A stretch of 64,000 bases of DNA from an uncultured Fidelibacterota bacterium (GTDB lineage Bacteria > Fidelibacterota > Marinisomatia > Marinisomatales > Marinisomataceae), in the NCBI GenBank assembly GCA_902629855.1, contig CACOSI010000002.1:7501-71500 (forward strand). Reading direction: 5' to 3'. How positions within the stretch are numbered: the first letter of the stretch is position 1; every line of letters begins with the position of its first letter. Below the pieces are notes generated by a model that was not told the origin of the DNA, searched no databases, and saw only the letters and a list, made by a program, of their open reading frames with translations. This document shows positions 26,402 to 35,296 of this stretch, one piece after another. The translations under genes were made by a program, and so were the position numbers.

Positions 26402-27329
26402 AAAAGCAAAAATTATCTTTTTTGGTAATACGGAGTTTTCAAATAAAGTTCTTGACGAATGTAATAAAAACTTTGATGTAGTGTTTGTTGTTACCAATCC
26501 TTCAAAAAAAATGGGTAGAGGTCAAAAATATCGTCATACACCAGTGATGGAATTTTCAAAAAGAAACTCGTTAAATGTTGTTGAATGTGAAGATTTAAAA
26601 GATCCCAAATTTCACAAGAAGTTAGCTGAAAATAATGTCGATTTATTTATAGTTGTAGCATATAAGATTCTTCCAAAAGAACTCTTAAATATTCCAAATT
26701 CAGGATGTATAAATCTTCATTCGTCAATGCTACCAAAATATAGAGGAGCTGCACCAATACAACATGCAATTTTAAATTTAGATCAAGAAACAGGTGTATC
26801 AACTTTCTTAATAGAGCCAAAAGTTGACACAGGAAAAATTATTCTTCAAGAAAAAGTTGATATATCAATTAATGATAACTTTGGAACACTTTCAGAAAAA
26901 TTAAGTAAAGTAGGTTCAAAATTAATGATTAATTCAATTAAAAAAGTTATTAATAATGAAGCAGATTTGATTGTTCAGGATGAGAATGATGTTTCAAAAG
27001 CTCCAAAAATTCAAAAAAAAGATTTGGAAATTACTTGGGCGGAAAAAGCTTCAAAAATTGACGCAAAAATAAGAGCATTTTCTCCCTATCCAGGAGCATT
27101 TTCCTTTATTGATAATAAAAGAATAAAGATTTTTAAATCTGAGGTCGTTAAATCTGATAGTATTTCACCGCCGGGGAATATAGTTAATATTGAAAAGGAC
27201 TTTTTTGAAGTGAAATGCAAAAAAGGTTCATTGAGAATATTTGAAGTTCAAATTGAAGGAAAAAATAGAATGAAATCAAATCAATTTATAAATGGTTATA
27301 ATAATCTTGAAAAAAGTATTTTAGGTTAA
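26391..27329 (+). CDS. fmt: Methionyl-tRNA formyltransferase
   Basis: A 312-residue enzyme that formylates Met-tRNAi with 10-formyltetrahydrofolate. The N-terminal domain begins AKIIFFGNTEFSNKVL, and the catalytic region reads INLHSSMLPKYRGAAPIQHAIL (Asn and His of the N-x-H site), followed by PKVDTGKIIL with the catalytic Asp. The smaller C-terminal domain for tRNA binding follows from about residue 205 (APKIQKKDLEITW). Its stop shares one base with the ATG of the PASTA gene. Confidence 0.96.
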   Translation: MKDKKAKIIFFGNTEFSNKVLDECNKNFDVVFVVTNPSKKMGRGQKYRHTPVMEFSKRNSLNVVECEDLKDPKFHKKLAENNVDLFIVVAYKILPKELLNIPNSGCINLHSSMLPKYRGAAPIQHAILNLDQETGVSTFLIEPKVDTGKIILQEKVDISINDNFGTLSEKLSKVGSKLMINSIKKVINNEADLIVQDENDVSKAPKIQKKDLEITWAEKASKIDAKIRAFSPYPGAFSFIDNKRIKIFKSEVVKSDSISPPGNIVNIEKDFFEVKCKKGSLRIFEVQIEGKNRMKSNQFINGYNNLEKSILG

Positions 27330-28045
27330 TGAATTTTTTAAAAAATACATTCATTTTTTTTGTAACAGGAGTTGTTGTATTGATAGTTCTCAACTTCATA
27401 ATTATGCCAATTTATATTAATCAAAGAAACGTAATTGTAATTCCCGATTTAGAGGGTTTAACTTTAGAAGAAGCTGAAAATATATCGCAATCGGAAGGAA
27501 TTGAAATTGTAGTTGCAGATACAATTTTTACGAATGACTTAAATCCAGATATTATTTTAGAGCAATTTCCATCATCAGGAAAAAGTGTAAAGCTCGGTAG
27601 ATCTATAAAAGTTAAGATAACCCAATTTAATCAAAAAATTTTAGTACCATCTTTGATTGGAAAAACATTGAGAGCAGCCGAAATAACATTAGACCAAAAT
27701 AGTATTGAATTAGATTCAATATATTATTCTTTTAGTACAAAATATCCAAAAGGTATTGTTTCGTGGCAAAGTCCAGCAGAAAATGATAGTATTCGAAAAG
27801 GTTTTGGAGTAAGAGTTGAAGTAAGTAATGGTTTAGCACCAAATGATTTGGTCGAAGTACCTAATCTTAGGGGAATTTTTTTGAGTGAAGCATTAAAAAT
27901 TATTAATGAAAAAGGTTTTATTGAGGGAAAAATAAGGTATGTAGAAAATCAAAAATTCTTATCAAACACAATTATCAATCAAAACCCAATGGATGGAACT
28001 AAAATTAAACAAGGTTCTAAAATAAATCTGATTGTAGTTCAATAA
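27329..28045 (+). CDS. PASTA-domain membrane protein
   Basis: A 238-residue protein with an N-terminal membrane helix (about 5-28) and three PASTA domains outside the membrane: roughly 35-95 (VIPDLEGLTLEEAENIS), 98-163 (LVPSLIGKTLRAAEITLD) and 166-238 (EVPNLRGIFLSEALKIINE). PASTA domains bind peptidoglycan or beta-lactam-like ligands. No kinase or transpeptidase domain is attached, so it is neither a complete Ser/Thr kinase nor a PBP. In FCB-group genomes similar stand-alone PASTA proteins occur, and a cell-wall sensing role is plausible but untested. Confidence 0.85.
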   Translation: MNFLKNTFIFFVTGVVVLIVLNFIIMPIYINQRNVIVIPDLEGLTLEEAENISQSEGIEIVVADTIFTNDLNPDIILEQFPSSGKSVKLGRSIKVKITQFNQKILVPSLIGKTLRAAEITLDQNSIELDSIYYSFSTKYPKGIVSWQSPAENDSIRKGFGVRVEVSNGLAPNDLVEVPNLRGIFLSEALKIINEKGFIEGKIRYVENQKFLSNTIINQNPMDGTKIKQGSKINLIVVQ

Positions 28046-29008
28046 ATGAAAAATACTTTTTTAAGACAAATTTTAATTTCCTTGATAATAATTTTTATTG
28101 TTAGTTGTATTCAAAAAGAAGCAGAAAATGAAAAAATTGAACACATATCAACAAATATATCATTGCAAAAGCTGTCATTAGTTTCATCTGATTCTTTAAG
28201 TTTTAAAATAACTTATTCAAATCCAAATAATTTTAATGCTCTTTTGGTATTTAAAGACGATGAAAATATTTTATCAAAAACAGAAATTATCCAAGACACA
28301 ACTGAAATTGTCTATCAAAAAGTTTTTTTTCCAAATGATTTAGAGTCAATATCTGCAAGATTGGTGCATTCTGAAATAGAAAACGAAGTATTTTCATTTG
28401 ATCTCCCAAAGTTGATTAATCAAAATATTACAATAGTTTCGGACAATCAGAGTATTTTTAAAAAAACACTTAGTAAGAATAAACTATTTGAAATAGAAGA
28501 ACTAAAAGTAAACAATTTTATAAAATATGACTTTACCGAATCTGATATATTAATATTAGAAGACATTAATTTCTATTCGGATTATTTAATCGAAGCTATT
28601 CAGAAGTTCATATTAAGTAAAAAAAAGCTAATTATCTTTATGACACCAAATTTAAATCAATCTATATTTTTATCTCAAACACTTAGTTTCCCTGAAATTA
28701 AAGCAGTAAGAGGTACATCAAAAAATCAATACTTTGAGATACTAGAAAAATCCGATGGAGATACTTTTTTAAAAAATAATTCCCAAGCTAAAATTTTCAA
28801 ATTTATTGATGTAAAAAATTTTGATAATAATGTTGATTATTCATTATCAACAAATGATCCATTAATAATTAAGAAAAATATTTTGGGATCTAATACCATA
28901 TTTATAACTACTCTCTTAAAAGATGATTGGGTTAATGAATCTTTTAATGATTTTATATATGATATTTTTCTTGATTTTATTTACGATGAAATAGTTATTA
29001 ATGAATAA
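28046..29008 (+). CDS. Unknown lipoprotein
   Basis: A 320-residue protein starting with a lipoprotein signal, MKNTFLRQILISLIIIFIVSC (lipobox VSC). I do not recognise the family. Residues about 30-120 look like a beta-sandwich (SSDSLSFKITYSNPNNFNALLVF). From about 125 the pattern ITIVSDNQ...DILILEDINFYSDYLIEAIQKFILSKKKLIIFM suggests a Rossmann-like, glutamine-amidotransferase-like fold, as seen near BatA/VWA proteins, but there is no catalytic Cys. It lies directly after the PASTA gene with no gap and overlaps hflX by eight bases. Confidence 0.65.
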   Translation: MKNTFLRQILISLIIIFIVSCIQKEAENEKIEHISTNISLQKLSLVSSDSLSFKITYSNPNNFNALLVFKDDENILSKTEIIQDTTEIVYQKVFFPNDLESISARLVHSEIENEVFSFDLPKLINQNITIVSDNQSIFKKTLSKNKLFEIEELKVNNFIKYDFTESDILILEDINFYSDYLIEAIQKFILSKKKLIIFMTPNLNQSIFLSQTLSFPEIKAVRGTSKNQYFEILEKSDGDTFLKNNSQAKIFKFIDVKNFDNNVDYSLSTNDPLIIKKNILGSNTIFITTLLKDDWVNESFNDFIYDIFLDFIYDEIVINE

Positions 29009-30107
29009 AGCTAAAGATAAAGCTTTAGTAGTCGCTCCAAGAATTTGGAGAAGCAGTAAAAATTATAATAATAGTATCGAAGAAATTTCCTTATTGATTA
29101 CAACACTGGGACTTGATGTAGCAGGTGTAGTTGAGCAAAAAATCAATAAAATAAATCCTGCATATTTTATTGGAACTGGTAAAGCTAAACAAATCATAGA
29201 GCAAGCTAAAATACTAAATGCTCAGTATATAATTTTTGATGAAGATTTGAGCCCTGTTCAAACAAAGAATTTTCAACAATTAAATAAACAATTGAAAATT
29301 CTTGACAGACCAGGGGTAATATTAGAAATATTTTTTAGAAATGCTAAATCAAAGGAGTCTAAAACACAAGTTGAACTTGCAAGGTTACAATATCAATTAC
29401 CCAGATTAACAAGATTATGGACACACCTTGAAAGGCAAATGGGTGGTTTCGGAACACGTGCAGGGGCTGGAGAGACTCAGATTGAAGTTGATAGAAGAAT
29501 AATTAGAAAAAAAATATCATTACTAAAGAAAAAACTAAAAAATATTGATTCCGAAAGAAGAGTTCAAAGTAAAAAAAGAAAGTCATTCTTTAGAGCTTCT
29601 TTTGTTGGTTATACAAATGTTGGAAAGTCTTCTTTGATGAAATCGCTTACAAAGAGCGATGTTCTTATTAAAGATCAATTATTTGCAACATTAGATACTA
29701 CTGTTAGAAGGCTTTTTGTTGGAAATAATAATCATGTTTTATTAAGTGATACTGTTGGATTTATTAGAAACCTACCAGATAATTTAATTGCTAGCTTTAA
29801 ATCTACATTGCAAGAAGTAGTCGATTCAAACTTGTTGCTTGTTGTGCTTGATGCAAATTCAAAAGATCTTTTTAATGAAATTGAAACAATCCAAAGCGTT
29901 CTAAAAGAAATAAAAGCTAATGAGGTTGATACTCAATATGTTTTCAATAAAGTTGATCTTGTTGATGGAGACAGAATTTCTTATTTGAAACAGTCATTTC
30001 CAGAAGCAATAATGGTTTCAGCAACAAGAGCTTTACAGCTTTCAAGTATAATAGAACTTATATCAACAAAGCATAAAAATTGGATTAGCGCTCTAAAGAA
30101 TCCATAA
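29001..30107 (+). CDS. hflX: GTPase HflX
   Basis: A 368-residue ribosome-associated GTPase that splits stalled or hibernating 70S ribosomes. The N-terminal HflX domain has DVAGVVEQKINKINPAYFIGTGKA and the glycine-rich linker QMGGFGTRAGAGETQIEVDRR. The G domain shows G1 GYTNVGKSS, G3 DTVGFIRNLP and G4 NKVD. The 3' end overlaps the convergent transporter gene by 23 bases, with no room for a separate terminator. Confidence 0.96.
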   Translation: MNKAKDKALVVAPRIWRSSKNYNNSIEEISLLITTLGLDVAGVVEQKINKINPAYFIGTGKAKQIIEQAKILNAQYIIFDEDLSPVQTKNFQQLNKQLKILDRPGVILEIFFRNAKSKESKTQVELARLQYQLPRLTRLWTHLERQMGGFGTRAGAGETQIEVDRRIIRKKISLLKKKLKNIDSERRVQSKKRKSFFRASFVGYTNVGKSSLMKSLTKSDVLIKDQLFATLDTTVRRLFVGNNNHVLLSDTVGFIRNLPDNLIASFKSTLQEVVDSNLLLVVLDANSKDLFNEIETIQSVLKEIKANEVDTQYVFNKVDLVDGDRISYLKQSFPEAIMVSATRALQLSSIIELISTKHKNWISALKNP

Positions 30108-31347
30108 CGCTAGCAACAGTTGCATCTCCAGTAACATTTGTAGCGGTTCTTATCATATCCAATATTCTATCAACTCCAAGAATAAGTGCAATTCCTTCAC
30201 TTGGTACATTTATTGCCTCAAGAATTATGACAAGCATAATAATACCTGCTCCTGGTACAGCAGCTGTACCAATTGAGGCAAGAACTGCAGTTGCAACTAT
30301 TGTAAACTGGTCAGCAAAAGTTAAATCCATGCCAACAGCCTGTGCAATAAATACAGCAGCAACACCTTGATATAAAGCTGTTCCATCCATATTGATTGTG
30401 GCCCCAAGCGGTAAAACAAAAGATGATATTTCTTCTGAGATACCAAGATCTTTTTCACATCGCTTCATTGTAACCGGTAATGTTGCTCCACTTGAGCTTG
30501 TTGAAAATCCAAGAAGTTGAACAGGTGCCATTGATTTCAAAAAATGCTTTATATCCAAGGAAGTAAACATTTTTAAAAGCGATAAATATGTTAGACCCAT
30601 GTGTAAAAAAAGACCAAGAACTACGACACCCATATAAAAGATTAGTGCTGATAAAATTGAGCTTATTTGGGATAAATCTCCAGACACGGTACTGATAGTT
30701 TTAGCAATTAAAGCAAAAACTCCGAAGGGAGCAAAATACATAATCATTTCAACTAACCTGATTATCATTTGATTAATTCCTTCTAAGAATTCCAAAACAG
30801 GATTAGAATATTTTCTATCAATACCTATAAGTGCAATACCAAAGATTAATGATATAAAAACAACTTGTAGCATGTTTCTATTATTAGAAGCCGCAGAAAA
30901 AATATTTCCTGGCACCATATCAACTAATGGTTGCAAAGGACCTCTGCTTTCTTGAATATTTGCTGCCGCCTCTTGTTTGTCAGCTGCTTTACTAAAGTAT
31001 TCTGCCGACAGACTTTCTTGATAGCTTGTAGGAATAGAATTACCAGGCTCAAGTACATTTACAAGAATAAGACCAATGCTTACAGCTACGGCTGTTGTTG
31101 ATATATATAGTGCAATTGTTTTCCAACCTATTCTAGAAAGTTTTCTTGTGTCTGATAATGAAGCAACACCAGTTATTAATGAAGAGACAACTAATGGTAC
31201 TGCAATTAGTTTTAATAAATTCAAGAAAATGGAACCAAAAGGTGAAATGAAATCTGATGTAAAATCATTCCAACCGTTTATAGAACTTAGAATGCCATAA
31301 ATTGTACCAAGAACAAGGCCAATAATTATTTTCCAATGTAATTGCAT
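30085..31347 (-). CDS. Dicarboxylate/amino acid:cation symporter (DAACS family)
   Basis: A 420-residue membrane protein of the GltP/DctA/GltPh fold. The serine-rich hairpin and metal region are visible as LGFSTSSSGATLPVTMK, LPLGATINMDGTALYQG (NMDGT Na+ site) and GIIMLVIILEAINVPSEGIALILGVDRILDMIRTATNVTGDA. These residues bind the acidic substrate and Na+ or H+. It may import glutamate, aspartate or C4-dicarboxylates; sequence alone cannot decide. It is a single-gene unit, convergent with hflX and divergent from the next symporter across about 40 AT-rich bases. Confidence 0.92.
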   Translation of the reverse strand: MQLHWKIIIGLVLGTIYGILSSINGWNDFTSDFISPFGSIFLNLLKLIAVPLVVSSLITGVASLSDTRKLSRIGWKTIALYISTTAVAVSIGLILVNVLEPGNSIPTSYQESLSAEYFSKAADKQEAAANIQESRGPLQPLVDMVPGNIFSAASNNRNMLQVVFISLIFGIALIGIDRKYSNPVLEFLEGINQMIIRLVEMIMYFAPFGVFALIAKTISTVSGDLSQISSILSALIFYMGVVVLGLFLHMGLTYLSLLKMFTSLDIKHFLKSMAPVQLLGFSTSSSGATLPVTMKRCEKDLGISEEISSFVLPLGATINMDGTALYQGVAAVFIAQAVGMDLTFADQFTIVATAVLASIGTAAVPGAGIIMLVIILEAINVPSEGIALILGVDRILDMIRTATNVTGDATVASVMDSLER

Positions 31348-31386
31348 TTATAAAAATAATATATGTATTATGTAAATACTAAAAAA

Positions 31387-32793
31387 ATGATTTATTACTT
31401 AATAATATCTATATATCTCATTGCATTGCTATGGATTGGTTTTAGCAAAACTGACTCAATAAAAAATCAAGAAGACTTTTCAGTAGCAGGTAGGTCTTTA
31501 TCTCCCTGGATTTTAGTAGGCACAATGGCAGCAACTTGGATGGGAACTGGATCAGTTCTTGGAAATGCAGGAAAAACATTTGAGATTGGTGCAGCTGGAT
31601 TTCTTTTACCTATTGGTGGTATGTTAGGTGTTTTAGCACTAACAAAAATTGCAGGAAAAGCTAGAGCCTCAGAAAAATTAACCGTCCCAGAAATAATTGG
31701 TTCACGTTTTGGTGATGTTGCAATGATTTTATCTGTTATTGCACTTTTAACTGCTTACTTAGTGATTGTTAGTTATCAGTTTAATGCTGGTGGAGCAGTC
31801 ATTTATACAATTTTTCATGATAATTTAGGTTCTAGTCTTACTCTAGACCAAGCAACAATTATTGCTGCATTATTTATTGTAGCTTATACAGTATTAGCAG
31901 GTTTATTAAGTGTTGCATATACTGACGTAGCTAATGGTATTTTGATGATTACTTGTTTTATTATAGCATTACCAATTTTATTTTTGCAAGCTGGGGGATT
32001 TGAAGGAATGTCAGCTAATTTTCAAAGCAAAGGCATGCCAAATAACATGTCATTATTTGGTATTTTATCGTTAAGAGATGTAATTAATTTTACATTACCA
32101 TCTTTCTTACTAATTCTTGGAGATGCAAATATGTATCAAAGATTTTTTGCAAGTGATTCTGTTAAATCAGCTCAAAAAGCTACATTCTTTTTATTTTTTG
32201 CAGTTGTTATTTTGGAATCACTAATAATTGCTAATGCATGGATTAGTTCAAGCATGATAACTGACATTGCAAAAGAATCACATGTATTAATCTATGCTGC
32301 ATATAATTTTCTTCCACCAATAGTTGGTGCAATTATGCTTGCTACAATTATTGGTATAATAATTTCGACAGCAGATTCTTTCTTGCTAGTACCAACGACA
32401 ATTTTGATTAATGATGTATATCTAAAATACTCAAATAAAAAATATTCAGATAAAATGATTGTAACTCTTAGCAGAATTCTAGTTTTAGCATTGGGATTCT
32501 TTTCATATTGGGTTTCAAGAATGTTTGCCGCTGATACAACTATTTTTGAAAAAGCGCTATATGCATTCACTATTTATGGAACTGCAATTACTCCAGCTTT
32601 ATTGGCTGCATTCTTTTGGAACAGAGCAACAAAGTATGGTGCTATTTGTTCGATTCTTTCAGGTATAGTCGCTACAGTATATTTTGGAAATCAGTTGAGT
32701 CTAGATGAAGCTGTTATACCAGCACTCGCAATTTCATCAGCAGCATTAGTTTTAATAAGCATTCTATCAAAATCCTATGACTTAGATCATTAA
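31387..32793 (+). CDS. Sodium:solute symporter (SSS family)
   Basis: About 468 residues with 12-13 hydrophobic helices. The start region KNQEDFSVAGRSLSPWILVGTMAATWMGTGSVLG and the core TVPEIIGSRFGDVAMILSV, then AYTVLAGLLSVAYTDVANGILM, are standard SSS features. Late in the protein, IIGIIISTADSFLLVPTTILINDVYLK holds the usual Na+-binding STADS. The substrate is not assigned. I favour ATG 31387; an in-frame ATG at 31363 would begin closer to the divergent gene and add eight polar residues. The next gene follows after two bases. Confidence 0.88.
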   Translation: MIYYLIISIYLIALLWIGFSKTDSIKNQEDFSVAGRSLSPWILVGTMAATWMGTGSVLGNAGKTFEIGAAGFLLPIGGMLGVLALTKIAGKARASEKLTVPEIIGSRFGDVAMILSVIALLTAYLVIVSYQFNAGGAVIYTIFHDNLGSSLTLDQATIIAALFIVAYTVLAGLLSVAYTDVANGILMITCFIIALPILFLQAGGFEGMSANFQSKGMPNNMSLFGILSLRDVINFTLPSFLLILGDANMYQRFFASDSVKSAQKATFFLFFAVVILESLIIANAWISSSMITDIAKESHVLIYAAYNFLPPIVGAIMLATIIGIIISTADSFLLVPTTILINDVYLKYSNKKYSDKMIVTLSRILVLALGFFSYWVSRMFAADTTIFEKALYAFTIYGTAITPALLAAFFWNRATKYGAICSILSGIVATVYFGNQLSLDEAVIPALAISSAALVLISILSKSYDLDH

Positions 32794-32795
32794 GT

Positions 32796-33239
32796 ATGAG
32801 AACTAATAAACAGTTGCTTGGAGATTTTGGAGAAAATTTAATTATTAAGAAATTTAATTGTCCGAAATGTAAAAGAATTAAAAGCCTAAAAAAGCTTCCT
32901 CAAAACTTTAAATGTGCAGATATAATTTGTGATTTTTGTGGTTATCTTGCTCAGGTTAAAACAAAAACAGTTTCTGATATAGAAAAATTTCCAAGCAAAG
33001 TCTTAGGTGCTGCATGGGGACCTCAAAAAGAAAGAATGGATGTAGGAATATACTTTCCTTTATTTGTAGTTCTAAAGAATGGTAGAAATCATTCAGTGTT
33101 TTATTTATCATCTGATTTACAAACAGAAGAAATGTTTATTAAAAGAAAGCCTTTATCAAAAAATGCAAAACGTGCTGGATGGCAAGGATTTTACTTTGAT
33201 GGTGAATTAATGAAAAAATTTATATCGAGATTATTATAG
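32796..33239 (+). CDS. DpnI-like PD-(D/E)xK nuclease domain protein, stand-alone
   Basis: A 147-residue protein that I match to the N-terminal catalytic domain of the restriction enzyme DpnI. Shared features are a Cys4 zinc finger (Cys22, Cys25, Cys45, Cys48), Asp42 in the CADIIC turn, the QVK site (Gln53, Lys55) where DpnI has E-L-K, and the closing segment KRKPLSKNAKRAGWQG, close to DpnI RKPLAPTARRAGWIG. The DpnI C-terminal winged helix is missing. DpnI cuts G-m6A-T-C; Gln in place of the catalytic Glu is known in Mrr-type nucleases, so activity is possible. It starts two bases after a symporter gene, and no methyltransferase is nearby. Confidence 0.72.
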   Translation: MRTNKQLLGDFGENLIIKKFNCPKCKRIKSLKKLPQNFKCADIICDFCGYLAQVKTKTVSDIEKFPSKVLGAAWGPQKERMDVGIYFPLFVVLKNGRNHSVFYLSSDLQTEEMFIKRKPLSKNAKRAGWQGFYFDGELMKKFISRLL

Positions 33240-33256
33240 ATTAATATTCTTAAATA

Positions 33257-33865
33257 TTACTCGACAATTATTTCAAATGGAGGACTAAACACAGAGTTCT
33301 GAGATGTATCATCAAAAGATCTTCTATAATATTCAAACGGTTTACCAGTTCCTTGCCAATCTTCTTCAAAAGAAATTATCTTTACATTTTTATCTTTAAG
33401 ATCAATATTTCCAGCACTGATGTGTCCTGTAATGTATTGAATGCTATCTCTTTTTTGAGCCCAACTCAAATAAACTCTTTTTAACATTTTCGCGTAACCA
33501 TTTGATTTATATTTTTCCATGATAACAAAAGCGTAAGTATAAAGAGTATTGTATTTACCAAAATTTTCATCATTTAATGCCCATGATTCCATATTAAGTT
33601 CTTCTAGGGGAATTCCGATTATATATCCAATAATCTCATTTTGATATCTTGCTATAAAAGGGAGTGATTTTTCGGTATTAAAATATTTTTCTATTGATGC
33701 TTTTGTGAAAACTGCTTGTTTTCCATATTCCTTTGCTAAATGTAAAGAAATTTCAATTAGCTTTGGATAATCTGATTTTCCAACTTTTTCTATTTTTTCA
33801 ATTTGAAATACATTTGAAGATGCAATAATTTTTGTTTCTGATTGTCCTGAAGTAGTTTCCATCAT
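33257..33865 (-). CDS. GNAT family N-acetyltransferase
   Basis: A 202-residue protein with a GNAT core. The strand and acetyl-CoA loop read NTLYTYAFVIMEKYKSNGYAKMLKRVYLSWAQKR (about residues 106-139), where the usual Q/R-x-x-G-x-G/A appears as KSNGYA. N- and C-terminal extensions have no recognised motif. The acceptor is unknown. Two adjacent Met codons start the frame. A TATAAT lies 11 bases upstream of the first ATG on this strand, suggesting a promoter very near the start codon. It is a monocistronic gene facing away from pyrF. Confidence 0.7.
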   Translation of the reverse strand: MMETTSGQSETKIIASSNVFQIEKIEKVGKSDYPKLIEISLHLAKEYGKQAVFTKASIEKYFNTEKSLPFIARYQNEIIGYIIGIPLEELNMESWALNDENFGKYNTLYTYAFVIMEKYKSNGYAKMLKRVYLSWAQKRDSIQYITGHISAGNIDLKDKNVKIISFEEDWQGTGKPFEYYRRSFDDTSQNSVFSPPFEIIVE

Positions 33866-33870
33866 TTAAT

Positions 33871-33876
33871 ATTATA
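33871..33876 (-). promoter_or_regulatory. Candidate -10 box (TATAAT) for the GNAT gene
   Basis: TATAAT on the minus strand, its first base 11 bases before the ATG at 33865. This spacing would give a leaderless message. No TTG element is seen 20 bases further upstream. Confidence 0.3.
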
Positions 33877-33902
33877 AATTTTTCTTTCTACTATGAAGCC
33901 AT

Positions 33903-33933
33903 TTGTTTGCTAAGGCATAATAGTTTAAATTTC
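33903..33933 (+). promoter_or_regulatory. Candidate FCB-type promoter before pyrF (TTG-N20-TAAATTTC)
   Basis: TTTG ending at 33905 and TAAATTTC at 33926-33933 are spaced by exactly 20 bases. The -7 box begins 11 bases before GTG 33937. This supports GTG 33937 as the start, since an upstream TTG at 33907 would lie between the two promoter elements. Confidence 0.45.
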
Positions 33934-33936
33934 TTT

Positions 33937-34710
33937 GTGCAATTCATTGAAAAACTAAGAAAAAATATCTCTGAAAAAAATTCTAATCTTTGCGTTGGTA
34001 TTGATATTGACAAAAAATATTTTTCTAATGATGTATCTGTAGATGAATTATCTGACTATTCAATGATGATTGTAGATGCGACAAAGGATTTAACTTCAGC
34101 ATATAAGCCGAACCTTGCATTTTTTGAAGAGTGGGGTTCAAAAGGATATTACTGGCTTGAAAATCTAATAAAATATATTGGTAACGATCATTTAATAATT
34201 GCAGATGCTAAAAGAGGAGATATAGGGAACACTGGCCTTCATTATGCTGAAGCTTTTTTTAATCATCTTAATTGTGATGCTTTAACAATAAGCCCATATA
34301 TGGGTGAAGAGTCCATTGAGCCTTTTATCAATAATACAAAAAAGGGAATCTATGTTTTATGCAGAACCTCAAATAAATCCTCATCATTTATCCAGAAAGA
34401 TATCTTTAGCAAAGTAATATCAATGTGTAAAGATTTGAATTCAAATAATAATATTGGCTTTGTCGTTGGTGCTACAAATCATGAAGCAATGGAAGAGGTA
34501 AGATCTCAAACTGACTCATTTTTTTTAATACCTGGCATTGGCGCTCAAGGAGGAGATCTTAAAAATGTTATGCAATCAAATAAAAATTATTTGGATACAA
34601 CTTTAATAAATATTTCTAGAGGAATTATCTTTGCTGGTAATCATGATTATCAATCAATTCAATCATCTGCTCAAGAATATCTAAATCAAATGAGGGAATA
34701 TCGTGGATAA
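33937..34710 (+). CDS. pyrF: Orotidine 5'-phosphate decarboxylase (type 2)
   Basis: About 257 residues from GTG 33937. It makes UMP from OMP, the last step of pyrimidine synthesis. The catalytic motif IADAKRGDIGNTGLHYAEAFF holds the Asp-Lys-Asp charge network, and the N-terminal LCVGIDIDKKYF is the first barrel strand with its Asp. Length and the YA-A-F stretch after the motif mark it as the PyrF type 2 form common in Bacteroidetes and Actinobacteria. The GTG gives the normal family N-terminus (QFIEKLRKNISEKNS). It overlaps pyrE by eight bases. Confidence 0.93.
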   Translation: MQFIEKLRKNISEKNSNLCVGIDIDKKYFSNDVSVDELSDYSMMIVDATKDLTSAYKPNLAFFEEWGSKGYYWLENLIKYIGNDHLIIADAKRGDIGNTGLHYAEAFFNHLNCDALTISPYMGEESIEPFINNTKKGIYVLCRTSNKSSSFIQKDIFSKVISMCKDLNSNNNIGFVVGATNHEAMEEVRSQTDSFFLIPGIGAQGGDLKNVMQSNKNYLDTTLINISRGIIFAGNHDYQSIQSSAQEYLNQMREYRG

Positions 34711-35296
34711 AGATTATATAAAAATTTTTGAAGAAACAAAAGCCTTGATGTATGGACATTTTGTATTATCGTCCGGTTTACATAGTGATACCTACTTTCA
34801 ATGTGCAAAAGTTTTACAATACCCTAAATATTTATCAATGTTTGGTGAAATTTTAGCAGAAAAATTTTCTTCTTTTGAAATAGATAAAGTTATTTCTCCA
34901 GCAATTGGTGGAATCGTGCTTGGTACGGAGGTTGGAAGAAGGCTTAATAAAAAAACTATTTTTTCTGAACGCGTTGATGGATCTATGAAGCTTCGAAGAG
35001 GTTTTAATATAATGAAAGATGAAAAAATATTAATCATTGAGGATGTTCTAAGCACTGGTGGATCAATAAAAGAGGTTATAAAATTAATAGAAAAATTTGG
35101 GGGCAATTTAGTTGGTGTAGGAGTGATTGTCGATCGAAGTTTAGAACCTGTATTCATTCATAATAATTTTTTCTCAATTACTAATCAAAAAGCAAAAATT
35201 TTTGATAAAAATAATATACCAGATAACCTAAAAGATACTCCAGCAATTAAACCAGGAAGCAATACAGTTGTATCTGATGCAATTGAGCTTGATTAA
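34703..35296 (+). CDS. pyrE: Orotate phosphoribosyltransferase
   Basis: A 197-residue enzyme joining orotate and PRPP to give OMP, the substrate of the preceding pyrF product. The PRPP-binding motif is ILIIEDVLSTGGSIKEV; the segment ISPAIGGIVLGTEVGRRL and SERVDGSMKLRRGFNI form the active site and the flexible loop. It starts with GTG inside the end of pyrF, an arrangement that should keep the two enzymes in step. The stop shares one base with the next ATG. Confidence 0.95.
   Translation: MDKDYIKIFEETKALMYGHFVLSSGLHSDTYFQCAKVLQYPKYLSMFGEILAEKFSSFEIDKVISPAIGGIVLGTEVGRRLNKKTIFSERVDGSMKLRRGFNIMKDEKILIIEDVLSTGGSIKEVIKLIEKFGGNLVGVGVIVDRSLEPVFIHNNFFSITNQKAKIFDKNNIPDNLKDTPAIKPGSNTVVSDAIELD

Noticed and set aside
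30086-30112. Hairpin TAGCG/CGCTA at the hflX/symporter overlap as a terminator
   Set aside because: Stem of five bases with a 17-base loop and no T-run; too weak to call.
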